From positions 1 through 64,000 of the forward strand of contig NZ_NKTY01000017.1 of assembly GCF_003207825.1 (NCBI RefSeq): a stretch of 64,000 nt of DNA. Reading direction: 5' to 3'. This DNA comes from Komagataeibacter saccharivorans. GTDB taxonomy: Bacteria > Pseudomonadota > Alphaproteobacteria > Acetobacterales > Acetobacteraceae. Made by a program: the position numbers and the translations under genes. Below the pieces are notes generated by a model. It was not told the origin of the DNA. It saw nothing but the letters and a program-made list of their open reading frames with translations, and ran no database searches. This document shows, piece after piece, positions 19,214 to 28,881 of the stretch. How positions within the stretch are numbered: position 1 is the first letter of the stretch; every line of letters begins with the position of its first letter.

Positions 19214-19245
19214 GGGGGGCGGTCATTCTGGCCGCCCCCCTTTTT
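19214..19245 (+). terminator. Rho-independent terminator after rpmA
   Basis: An 11-bp GC-rich stem (19214-19224 with 19230-19240, one T-G pair) with loop ATTCT, followed directly by five T residues. It lies 37 bases after the rpmA stop, a textbook intrinsic terminator. Confidence 0.93.
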
Positions 19246-19252
19246 CGTATGA

Positions 19253-21513
<2,261 letters not shown>

Positions 21514-21525
21514 GTTCCGCCCGAG

Positions 21526-22254
21526 CTAGTCGGCCCGGGGCGGCCAGCGCAGGGTTGGTTCCGTGCGCAGCCTGCGTTCTGGTGGCCAGACGGAAGCACG
21601 CACCGGCCGATTCGTAGCCACAGGCCCGGATTCAGCCCGTCCGTTACGGCTCCATTCCGACAGGCTGGGACCATGATCCCCGCGCCTGTTGTCCTGCCCT
21701 CCTGCCGGGAGTTCGGCTTCAGGTGGACGGGGAACGTAGGGCCGCGCGGGACGGGGGGGCTGCGGTGACCAGTCATCTCTTTCCACCTCACCATACTGGC
21801 GGGTGCGCACGGGGTCGGGTTGAACCTGACGCTGTGGCGTGGCGGCCGGGGGCTGTGGCTGAACACGGGCCGCGCGGCGTTCATAGGCAGGTATGTCACG
21901 CTCTTCTTCCGCACCGTCACGGTCAGGCGTGACAGGAACGGGTCCGCCCCGTGGCGTTTCGGGCTCCCATACGGGCACGGATGGCGCGGGAGATGCCTGC
22001 ATGGACGGACGTGGATCGAGCATATCGGGCAACGTCTCGCCCGCGGCAGGCGGCGCGCTGTTCAGTCCCATCGCCATGACACGCAACTGGGCCTGAAGGT
22101 CGTCAAGCTGCACGGCCAGATTATCCAGCCGTCCCTTCACGCCAAATACCGCGAAGGGCACCAGCAGCCATACCAGAGCGAACAGCATACCGCCCACCAG
22201 CAGCGCGGCCTGCGCCCATGGCGGCATCCATTGCGGGAAAAGGGACGACAGCAT
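21526..22254 (-). CDS. Membrane-anchored proline-rich protein of unknown function
   Basis: 242 residues. One N-terminal membrane helix (about 15-37, LVGGMLFALVWLLVPFAVFG) is followed by a short coiled-coil-like stretch (LDNLAVQLDDLQAQLRVMAM, about 42-61) and then about 180 residues dominated by Pro, Arg, Glu and Gln that look disordered. No enzymatic domain is present. The layout suggests a scaffold or envelope-associated protein. It converges on proB with only 12 bases between and lies 64 bases downstream of gapR on the same strand, so it could be cotranscribed with gapR. Confidence 0.7.
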   Translation of the reverse strand: MLSSLFPQWMPPWAQAALLVGGMLFALVWLLVPFAVFGVKGRLDNLAVQLDDLQAQLRVMAMGLNSAPPAAGETLPDMLDPRPSMQASPAPSVPVWEPETPRGGPVPVTPDRDGAEEERDIPAYERRAARVQPQPPAATPQRQVQPDPVRTRQYGEVERDDWSPQPPRPARPYVPRPPEAELPAGGQDNRRGDHGPSLSEWSRNGRAESGPVATNRPVRASVWPPERRLRTEPTLRWPPRAD

Positions 22255-22318
22255 GTATCATGCGCCCTGAACTGAAGTTACCCGGCGGCACAGGCCCGTT
22301 GCCCGCGCCGCCAGACCA

Positions 22319-22594
22319 TTACATGCCAAGCGCGCGGCGGTAGATGTCAAGCAGGGTTTCCTGCTCCTCCACTTCCGCGGGTTCCTGCTTGCGCAGGCGG
22401 ATGATCTGGCGGATCACCTTTACATCAAACCCGGCGGACTTCGCCTCGGTAAAAATATCCTTGATGTCGCCTGCAAGCGCCTTGCGCTCTTCTTCAAGGC
22501 GCTCAACGCGTTCGATAATGCTGCGCAGGCGGTCGGCTGCGATACCGCCGACCGCGGCAGGCTTGTCGTCCGCCTCGAAATTGTCAGCATTCAT
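22319..22594 (-). CDS. gapR: GapR-family nucleoid-associated protein (DUF2312)
   Basis: 91 residues, nearly all helical. The core DRLRSIIERVERLEEERKAL, then IKDIFTEAKSAGFDVKVIRQ and IIRLRKQEPAEVEEQE, matches DUF2312/GapR. In Caulobacter GapR encircles overtwisted AT-rich DNA ahead of replication and transcription and stimulates type II topoisomerases. The short N-terminal acidic extension and the ending RRALGM are family-typical. It is divergent from zwf, with about 250 bases between the two starts. Confidence 0.93.
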   Translation of the reverse strand: MNADNFEADDKPAAVGGIAADRLRSIIERVERLEEERKALAGDIKDIFTEAKSAGFDVKVIRQIIRLRKQEPAEVEEQETLLDIYRRALGM

Positions 22595-22848
22595 GGCAGG
22601 TGTCTCCAGATATCGTGATTGTGCCGTTCCGCGCCCGCCGGCACATATGAAATTAATGTCACTAGGCGACGGGGTGGAACGGCGGGATTATCGCGCCGCT
22701 GTCCGATGGTCAATGCCAACTTGACAGCGCGAAGAAGCGGGCCGTAATCGGACGGCAGCAACAGGCCGCTTTCGCGTCATACCCATTCATGCCGCATGCG
22801 TCCGCATGGCATGCACGATACCAGAGATCAGGCAGGAGGCCGACTTCC

Positions 22849-24330
22849 ATGGCACATCTTCCCCCCGTTGATACCTTTGACTACATCGTTTTCGGCGGGA
22901 CCGGAGATCTGACCATGCGCAAGCTGCTGCCTGCGCTTTACCACCGTTACCGCGATGGGCAGATTCCGGAAGATTCCCGCATTATCGGCACTGCGCGTTC
23001 CCCCCTTTCGCGGGCGGAATACCAGCAGCGCGCCCAGGCGGCGCTGGGTGAACACGTCAAGCCCGATGCGCTGGATGATGCAACGGTGCAGCGTTTCCTG
23101 AACATGGTGTATTATGTCAGCCTCAACGGGGCGGAAGCCGACAGTGACTGGCCCGCGCTGAAGACGCTGTTCGGTGATGCCTCGACATCCCGTATCCGGG
23201 TGTATTATCTGGCGACATCGCCCGCGCTGTATGGCCAGATATGTGAAAACCTCAGCCGCGAAGACCTGATTACCGCGCAGTCGCGTGTGGTACTGGAAAA
23301 ACCCATCGGCACCGACCTCGCCAGTGCGGAAGCGATCAATGACAGCGTTGGCCGTCATTTCCCCGAAAATCATATTTTCCGTATCGACCATTATCTGGGC
23401 AAGGAAACGGTCCAGAACCTGATTGCGCTGCGCTTCGCCAATCCGGTGTTTGAACGCCTGTGGTCGTGCGATGCAATCGACTATGTGCAGATCACCGCCG
23501 CCGAGACCGTGGGCGTGGAAGGGCGTGGCGCGTATTACGACCGCTCCGGCGCGCTGCGCGACATGATCCAGAACCACCTGCTGCAGGTGCTGTGCCTTGT
23601 GGCGATGGACCCGCCCGTATCGCTGGAAGCCGATGCGGTGCGTAACGAGAAGCTCAAGGTGCTGCGCGCACTCAAGCCCATTTCCGCCGATGACGTGGCC
23701 ATCTATACCTCACGCGGGCAGTACGCCCGCGGCACCATCGGGGACAAGACCGTTGGCAGTTATCTGGAAGACCTTGGCGAAGGCGTGACCAGCGAGACCG
23801 AAACCTTCGTTGCCCTCAAGGCGGAAATCCTGACATGGCGGTGGGGCAACGTGCCGTTCTACCTGCGCTCGGGCAAGCGCATGGCGGAAAAGTGCAGCGA
23901 GATCGTGATCCAGTTCAAGTCGGCCCCGTGGTCCATTTTCTCCAACCGGCCCGAACCCAACCGCCTGATCATCCGCATTCAGCCCGATGAAGGCGTGATG
24001 CTGTGCGTATCCACCAAGGACCCGACACCGACCGACAGCCTGACCCTGCGTGACGCGGACATCAATGTCGAGTTCGAGAAAGCCTTCAACATCCGCTACC
24101 CCGACGCGTATGAACGCCTGCTGCTGGACGTGGTGCGCGGCGACCCGATCCTGTTCATCCGCCGCGATGAAGTGGCCGCCGCATGGCGCTGGATCGATCC
24201 CATCCTGCAGGGATGGAAGGAACGCAAGGCCCCGCTCGAACCCTATGCCGCAGGCACATGGGGACCGGAAGGTGCCCGCAACCTGCTGTCGCAGTCAGGG
24301 CATCTGTGGCACGAGGACATGAAAAAATAA
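22849..24330 (+). CDS. zwf: Glucose-6-phosphate 1-dehydrogenase
   Basis: 493 residues. Oxidises glucose-6-phosphate to the lactone, the entry to the pentose phosphate pathway, which is the main sugar route in acetic acid bacteria. The NADP-binding FGGTGDLTMRKLLP is at the N-terminus and the substrate-binding RIDHYLGKE spans 178-186 with catalytic His181 and Lys185. The ATG at 22849 is preceded by GGCAGGAGG at the right distance; an upstream in-frame ATG at 22789 has no such site. A small anchored-protein gene follows after 6 bases. Confidence 0.97.
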   Translation: MAHLPPVDTFDYIVFGGTGDLTMRKLLPALYHRYRDGQIPEDSRIIGTARSPLSRAEYQQRAQAALGEHVKPDALDDATVQRFLNMVYYVSLNGAEADSDWPALKTLFGDASTSRIRVYYLATSPALYGQICENLSREDLITAQSRVVLEKPIGTDLASAEAINDSVGRHFPENHIFRIDHYLGKETVQNLIALRFANPVFERLWSCDAIDYVQITAAETVGVEGRGAYYDRSGALRDMIQNHLLQVLCLVAMDPPVSLEADAVRNEKLKVLRALKPISADDVAIYTSRGQYARGTIGDKTVGSYLEDLGEGVTSETETFVALKAEILTWRWGNVPFYLRSGKRMAEKCSEIVIQFKSAPWSIFSNRPEPNRLIIRIQPDEGVMLCVSTKDPTPTDSLTLRDADINVEFEKAFNIRYPDAYERLLLDVVRGDPILFIRRDEVAAAWRWIDPILQGWKERKAPLEPYAAGTWGPEGARNLLSQSGHLWHEDMKK

Positions 24331-24336
24331 TCCCAC

Positions 24337-24792
24337 ATGAATGATACAACACAGGCCACCCCGCCGCGCCTGACCCGCAGGCGCGCGCCCCTCAGCCTGA
24401 AACAGCGCATCCTGCGCCGGGTCATGATGATCGTGCCCATGGCCGCGCTGGTTTTTCTGGTCGGCCGGATGGGCTGGCTGGATCAGGCTGCGGACAAGCT
24501 GACGTTTTCACGCACAAGCTGGTTCGACAATACCGCCGTGGTCGAACATTTCCGCACCATCGTCACCCATAACGGCATGACATCGGACGCCAAGGACTGC
24601 CTGCTGTTCGTCATCAATGGCAACGACCCGCCAGACGCCACACGTCTGGAGGTTCTGGAAAAACATTCAGGCAAGTGCCCCGGCGACCGGAATACCCTGC
24701 CGCACCTGTTCACCATCCAGATCGACCGCCTTAACCAGACCGCCCAGACGGACTGGCAGTCGCCGGGGATGTTCCATCCCCTGCCCCGTTAG
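24337..24792 (+). CDS. Unknown protein with N-terminal membrane anchor
   Basis: 151 residues. A basic N-terminus (LTRRRAPLSLKQRILRRV) precedes one membrane helix (about 30-48), giving a small periplasmic domain of about 100 residues with two cysteines (AKDCLLF and GKCPGDR) that could be disulfide-linked. No family is recognised. It starts 6 bases after zwf and is very likely in the same transcript. Its 3' end overlaps the convergent esterase gene by 62 bases. Confidence 0.72.
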   Translation: MNDTTQATPPRLTRRRAPLSLKQRILRRVMMIVPMAALVFLVGRMGWLDQAADKLTFSRTSWFDNTAVVEHFRTIVTHNGMTSDAKDCLLFVINGNDPPDATRLEVLEKHSGKCPGDRNTLPHLFTIQIDRLNQTAQTDWQSPGMFHPLPR

Positions 24793-25807
24793 GCACATCT
24801 TTATCACGCAGGGCACGCCGCAGCGCGCGTGCCCCATAGCGGATGGCCTCGCGTCCGGCAGGCAGGAATGAATAGAAGTTCAGGAAGCCATGTACCGTTC
24901 CCCGCCATGTCCGGGTTTCGGCATGGCTTCCGGCCCGCCGCATTTCCGCTGCGTATCCCGTTCCTTCATCATGCAGCGGATCGCACTGCGCCAGCGCGAT
25001 GGTCGCAGGCGGCAACCCCGCGAGTGACGGAGCAAAAATCGGCGCCAGTTTTGGATCACGCAGGTCATCGGGCGTGCGGATATACTGCTCCGCGTACCAT
25101 TCCATAAGCCGCGTCGACAGAACGTAGCCATGCGCATAGGCCTGCCGCGAAGGGACATCACGTTCCCCAAACAGGGACGGATAATAAAGCAGTTGCATGA
25201 CCAGTTCGGGACCACCCGCATCCCGCGCCATCTGGCTCAGCACCGCCGCCAGTGTGCCCCCGGCGCTGTCGCCCGCCACCGCAATGGGACCGCCCCAGCG
25301 ATGGGCTTCCCCCGCCAGCCACCGCAGCGCAGCCCAGCAGTCATCCACCGCATGGGGAAAACGGTTTTCCGGCGCCAGGCTGTAGGATAGCGACAGAACC
25401 GCGGCACCTGACTGCCGCGCCAGCCTGCAGCAGATCCCATGGTGGGAATTGAGCCCGCAATGCACATACCCCCCACCATGCATGAACAACACCACGCCAT
25501 GCACCCGGCCATAAGGCACGTATAACCGGGCGGGCAGCAGGCGATCACGCCCCGGCACGTGGCAATCCATCACGCGCCGCACCTGTAGCGAGGACAGCGC
25601 CATGGGAAAACATGGGCGATCCAGCTTGCGGCGCAGGTCTTCCAGCGTATGGGGCGCTTCCGGCCTGCGGGAAGACAGCCACTTCATTCCCCCCAGCAGC
25701 ACACGGGTCAGCAGGCCGGGGCGGGATGGGGTGGCCAGATCAGGCATGATGCACGTCGTACGGGACAAAACGGACATAAAGGGCGAGAGCGGATGGCATG
25801 ATTTCAT
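24731..25807 (-). CDS. Alpha/beta hydrolase, hormone-sensitive-lipase type esterase
   Basis: 358 residues. The oxyanion-hole HGGG is at 110-113, the nucleophile elbow GDSAGG has Ser181, and Asp276 (AQCDPLHDEG) and His306 (GTVHGFLNF) complete the triad. This is the HSL/bHSL family (family IV), which hydrolyses short-chain esters; the natural substrate is unknown. The N-terminal 65 residues are a cap region; internal methionines at 11 and 21 are alternative starts. Its last 62 bases overlap the zwf-linked gene tail to tail. A second protein of the family is encoded at 59198-60160. Confidence 0.88.
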   Translation of the reverse strand: MKSCHPLSPFMSVLSRTTCIMPDLATPSRPGLLTRVLLGGMKWLSSRRPEAPHTLEDLRRKLDRPCFPMALSSLQVRRVMDCHVPGRDRLLPARLYVPYGRVHGVVLFMHGGGYVHCGLNSHHGICCRLARQSGAAVLSLSYSLAPENRFPHAVDDCWAALRWLAGEAHRWGGPIAVAGDSAGGTLAAVLSQMARDAGGPELVMQLLYYPSLFGERDVPSRQAYAHGYVLSTRLMEWYAEQYIRTPDDLRDPKLAPIFAPSLAGLPPATIALAQCDPLHDEGTGYAAEMRRAGSHAETRTWRGTVHGFLNFYSFLPAGREAIRYGARALRRALRDKDVPNGAGDGTSPATASPSGRSG

Positions 25808-25850
25808 TTATAGCTTGACGCAGCCCCCCTGCACCTCCAGTTTCCGCATG

Positions 25851-26260
25851 CCAGACGGTCGGACGGTCGCTGTCGCGTGGTTCTGCCATGTGATGGAGGA
25901 AAGTCCGGGCTCCACGGAAAAACGGTGCCGGCTAACGGCCGGCGGGGGCGACCCCAGGGACAGTGCCACAGAAAACAGACCGCCCTCACGGCGGTGTCCG
26001 TAGCAATACGGGCAGTGTTGGGGGCAAGGGTGAAACGGTGCGGTAAGAGCGCACCGCATCCATGGTAACATGGATGGCAGGGTAAACCCCACCGGGAGCA
26101 AGACCGAATAGGAACGGCGGATGGGCCGCAAGGCGCCATCGGGGGTTTTCCGCCCTGTCGTTCGGGTTGGTCGCGCAAGGTGTGTCGCAAGACTCATCGC
26201 AGAGGAATGACCGTCCCGCCCCTTCCGGGGCGGACAGAACCCGGCTTACAGACCGTCTGG
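25851..26260 (+). ncRNA. rnpB: RNase P RNA (type A)
   Basis: The catalytic RNA that trims tRNA 5' leaders. The ends are set by the P1 helix: CCAGACGGTC at 25851-25860 is fully complementary to GACCGTCTGG at 26251-26260. Universal core elements are present in order: GGAGGAAAGTCCGGGCTCC (25895-25913), ACAGAAAACAGACCGCC, GGTGAAACGGTGCGGTAAGA, ACCCCACCGGGAGCAAGACC, AGAGGAATGACCG and ACAGAACCCGGCTTACAG near the 3' end. At about 410 bases it is a normal alphaproteobacterial size. Short open frames inside it are not genes. Confidence 0.97.
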
Positions 26261-26594
26261 TATTTACCCAATCCGCACCACAACGCGCGTAACGACAGCG
26301 TCGCACGCCGTGTTGTTAACAAGTATTACCCAAAAGAACAAAACATAAACCTGCCACAGCATCGCCATTTTATATGCAGATTGTGCGCTTTACCTGCCCG
26401 CACCTGTGTCTGTGCTGAATAACTGCGGTTTTCGGCCATCTTTCGCGCATCTTTAATTGACCGCCCATAAAATCCCATGTTATCCCATTCCTACACCGGG
26501 CAAAGGGCAGTCACCAGAATTCAGGCGTGACGGTCTGGGCTGAATACGGTCGGTTTCTGAAATACGTGCCAAGCAAGGGAGGGCATCGCGCAGC
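26261..26594. promoter_or_regulatory. Promoter and leader region of the dcw cluster
   Basis: No gene is seen in this 334-base gap between rnpB and mraZ. It should carry the main promoter of the cell-division cluster. A TTGACC -35-like element is at 26457-26462, directly before the MraZ-type repeats, but no good -10 partner could be fixed by eye. Confidence 0.55.
26463..26487 (-). promoter_or_regulatory. Three MraZ-type TGGGN boxes
   Basis: On the minus strand three direct TGGGN repeats, read as NCCCA on the plus strand at 26463-26467, 26473-26477 and 26483-26487, are spaced exactly 10 bp with 5-base spacers. This matches the known E. coli MraZ operator design (TGGGN repeats with 5-nt spacers upstream of mraZ). 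They lie 108-132 bases before the mraZ start. Confidence 0.78.
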
Positions 26595-27068
26595 GTGAGT
26601 GTATTCCTGGGCACACACCAGAACCGGCTGGATGCAAAAGGACGGGTTTCCATCCCTTCCGCATTCCGCACGGCGCTGCGTGCCAGGGCCAAATCGGGCG
26701 AACCGCTTGCCATCCTGCGACCGTCCCATCTGCATCCCTGCCTTGAGGCATGGCCCGCCGATGCTTTTGCCGCACTGACCCGCCCGCTGGATGAGATGGA
26801 TATTTTTTCCCAAGACCACGACGACCTCGCCACAGCGCTATATGCCGATGCGTACCCGTTCGAAGCCGACCGGGAAGGCCGCATCCTGCTGCCTGAAACC
26901 CTGCGCAGCCATGCCGGGCTTACCGATCAGGTGGCGTTCATGGGGCTGGGCCGCACCTTCCAGATCTGGGACCCGCAGGCCGCGATGGAACGCCGTCAGG
27001 CGGCACGCGACAGTGCCCGCCGTCTTACGGCCGGTCGTGGCACGGGCAGCGGGAGCGCGTCATCATGA
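26595..27068 (+). CDS. mraZ: Transcriptional regulator MraZ
   Basis: 157 residues with the two AbrB/SpoVT-like repeats of MraZ, each with a DXXXR motif: DAKGR at 13-17 and DREGR at 92-96. MraZ forms a ring that binds tandem TGGGN repeats and represses its own dcw operon. The GTG start at 26595 gives the standard N-terminus [11 protein letters not shown]. The stop overlaps the rsmH start by four bases. The C-terminal 20 residues are a Gly/Ser/Arg tail. Confidence 0.96.
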   Translation: MSVFLGTHQNRLDAKGRVSIPSAFRTALRARAKSGEPLAILRPSHLHPCLEAWPADAFAALTRPLDEMDIFSQDHDDLATALYADAYPFEADREGRILLPETLRSHAGLTDQVAFMGLGRTFQIWDPQAAMERRQAARDSARRLTAGRGTGSGSASS

Positions 27069-28063
27069 ACGCAGCCTTCCCCCCGCACGATCCGGGCCAT
27101 GTGCCCGTAATGCTGGCCGAGGTCATGGAATATCTGGCCCCGCGCGATGGCGGGCGCTACGTGGATGGCACCTTTGGCGGTGGCGGCTATGCCCGCGCCA
27201 TTCTGGCTTCCGGCAACTGCACCCTGTGGGGCATCGACCGCGATCCCGCGGCCATGGAGCGCGGCGCTGCACTCGCCCCCGCCTATCCTGATGGTAGCGG
27301 TGGATCACGGCTGCATATGCTCCATGGTGGCTTCGGGGACATGGCCGAATTACTGGCGGAAAACGCCATTACGGCGGTTGATGGAATCGTGCTCGACCTC
27401 GGCGTGTCGTCCTATCAGATTGACGAGGCCGATCGCGGATTCTCCTTCCGCATGGACGGGCCGCTGGACATGCGCATGGCCGATACGGGGCCCACAGCCG
27501 CCGATGTGGTCAACAACGCGCCGGAAGAAGAACTGGCCGACATCATTTACCATTATGGCGAAGAGCGCATGTCGCGCCGGGTGGCGCGCGCCATCGTGGC
27601 CGCCCGCGCCGAAGCCCCGCTGCTGCGCACGACCCAGCTGGCTGATGTGGTGCGTTCGGTCGTGCGGCCCGACCGTTCCGGCATTGATCCCGCAACCCGC
27701 ACGTTCCAGGGGCTACGCATCCACGTCAATGACGAGCTGGGACAGATCAGGCGCGTGCTGGAACAGGCGCCTGCCCTGCTGGCGCCCGGCGGGCGGCTGG
27801 TGGTCGTCTCCTTCCACTCGCTGGAAGACAGGCTGGTCAAGCAGGCCATGTCCCTTGCAGCCGGGCGCATGCCCGCCCCGTCGCGCCATGACCCGCGCGC
27901 CATGATGCTCCGCCCCGAGCGGACGCGCTTTACGCTCCTGACCGGACGCCCTGTTCGCCCCGGTGAAGATGAAACCCGCCGCAATCCGCGCGCCCGCAGT
28001 GCACGGCTGCGCGCGATGGAATGCACGGCTCCCCCAACCCCAGTATCGGAACCTGCCCGATGA
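27065..28063 (+). CDS. rsmH: 16S rRNA (cytosine-1402 N4)-methyltransferase
   Basis: 332 residues (MraW). Uses S-adenosylmethionine to methylate C1402 in the ribosomal P site. Motifs seen are [13 protein letters not shown], the SAM-binding [30 protein letters not shown] and [10 protein letters not shown]. It is translationally coupled on both sides, sharing ATGA with mraZ upstream and with ftsL downstream. Confidence 0.97.
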   Translation: MNAAFPPHDPGHVPVMLAEVMEYLAPRDGGRYVDGTFGGGGYARAILASGNCTLWGIDRDPAAMERGAALAPAYPDGSGGSRLHMLHGGFGDMAELLAENAITAVDGIVLDLGVSSYQIDEADRGFSFRMDGPLDMRMADTGPTAADVVNNAPEEELADIIYHYGEERMSRRVARAIVAARAEAPLLRTTQLADVVRSVVRPDRSGIDPATRTFQGLRIHVNDELGQIRRVLEQAPALLAPGGRLVVVSFHSLEDRLVKQAMSLAAGRMPAPSRHDPRAMMLRPERTRFTLLTGRPVRPGEDETRRNPRARSARLRAMECTAPPTPVSEPAR

Positions 28064-28845
28064 GTCGGTTTGTTACGTTATTCTGCGCCGTCATGGCGGC
28101 GGTGTCTGGCCTGTTCCTGTATAACAAGAAGCAGCAGACTACCGCGCTGGACCACCAGATCGCCCAGATCGTGGAGCAGACGGAGCGTACGCGTTCACAA
28201 ACCGCCATGTTGCGGGCCGAATGGGCCATGCTGAACCAGCCCGACCGGCTGGCAAACCTCGCCAGCCGCTATGACCGGAGCCTGCAGACCGTGGCCCCAG
28301 GCCAGTTCGTGCAGATGTCCGCCCTGAGCAGCCACCTGCCCGCCGTCGGCAGTGCGCCGCATCATCCCGCGCCCGCCCCGCGCGCCGTCATGGTTGCGAC
28401 CCTGGCAGCCGACCATGGCATGACGCCGGCACAGGCCGACGCACCGGTGACGTCATCCCCCCGTATCGTCCCTGCTGTCAGCACAGCCATGGCAGCGCAT
28501 GTGGATCATGCGGTTGCCACCGCTACGCCGCGCCATGTGGAAACACCGCGTGACACCCCGGTCAGGGCGATGGCGCAGAATGACGTACGCACGCCGCCGC
28601 ATGTAGCGGCCCCTGAACATGTCCGCGCGCCGGAACGGGTTGCGGCGGTCGAACCGGCCCCTGTGGCCAGCAGCGTCCAGCATGACACTGTGGTGCCTGC
28701 CACCCGCATGCCCGCCTATCGCGTCCGCAGCCAGAACATTGCCGATGTGGCATGGCACCCGACGGCGGTGGCGCATATGGGAAGCACATCCCTTGGCAGC
28801 CCGCATGTCAGCGCCCTGCCGCCGCCGGTTCCCGTCAGCAACTGA
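28060..28845 (+). CDS. ftsL: Cell division protein FtsL with long C-terminal extension
   Basis: 261 residues, about twice the usual FtsL. Residues 1-3 are cytoplasmic, about 4-22 the single membrane helix ([18 protein letters not shown]), and about 30-80 the FtsL coiled coil with [20 protein letters not shown] and the APGQFVQM end, clearly FtsL-like. Residues from about 90 to 261 are an added Ala/Pro/Val/His-rich periplasmic tail with no recognised domain. The start at 28060 (ATGA overlap with rsmH) gives the correct short N-terminus. With FtsB and FtsQ, FtsL activates FtsWI. Confidence 0.88.
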   Translation: MSRFVTLFCAVMAAVSGLFLYNKKQQTTALDHQIAQIVEQTERTRSQTAMLRAEWAMLNQPDRLANLASRYDRSLQTVAPGQFVQMSALSSHLPAVGSAPHHPAPAPRAVMVATLAADHGMTPAQADAPVTSSPRIVPAVSTAMAAHVDHAVATATPRHVETPRDTPVRAMAQNDVRTPPHVAAPEHVRAPERVAAVEPAPVASSVQHDTVVPATRMPAYRVRSQNIADVAWHPTAVAHMGSTSLGSPHVSALPPPVPVSN

Positions 28846-28881
28846 TTTTCCTTTCTACCGGCTTTCACGCCCGGAACGCGC

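Noticed and set aside
25804-26306. Several 60-130-codon frames on both strands
   Set aside because: They lie within the RNase P RNA gene, whose conserved structure explains the sequence.
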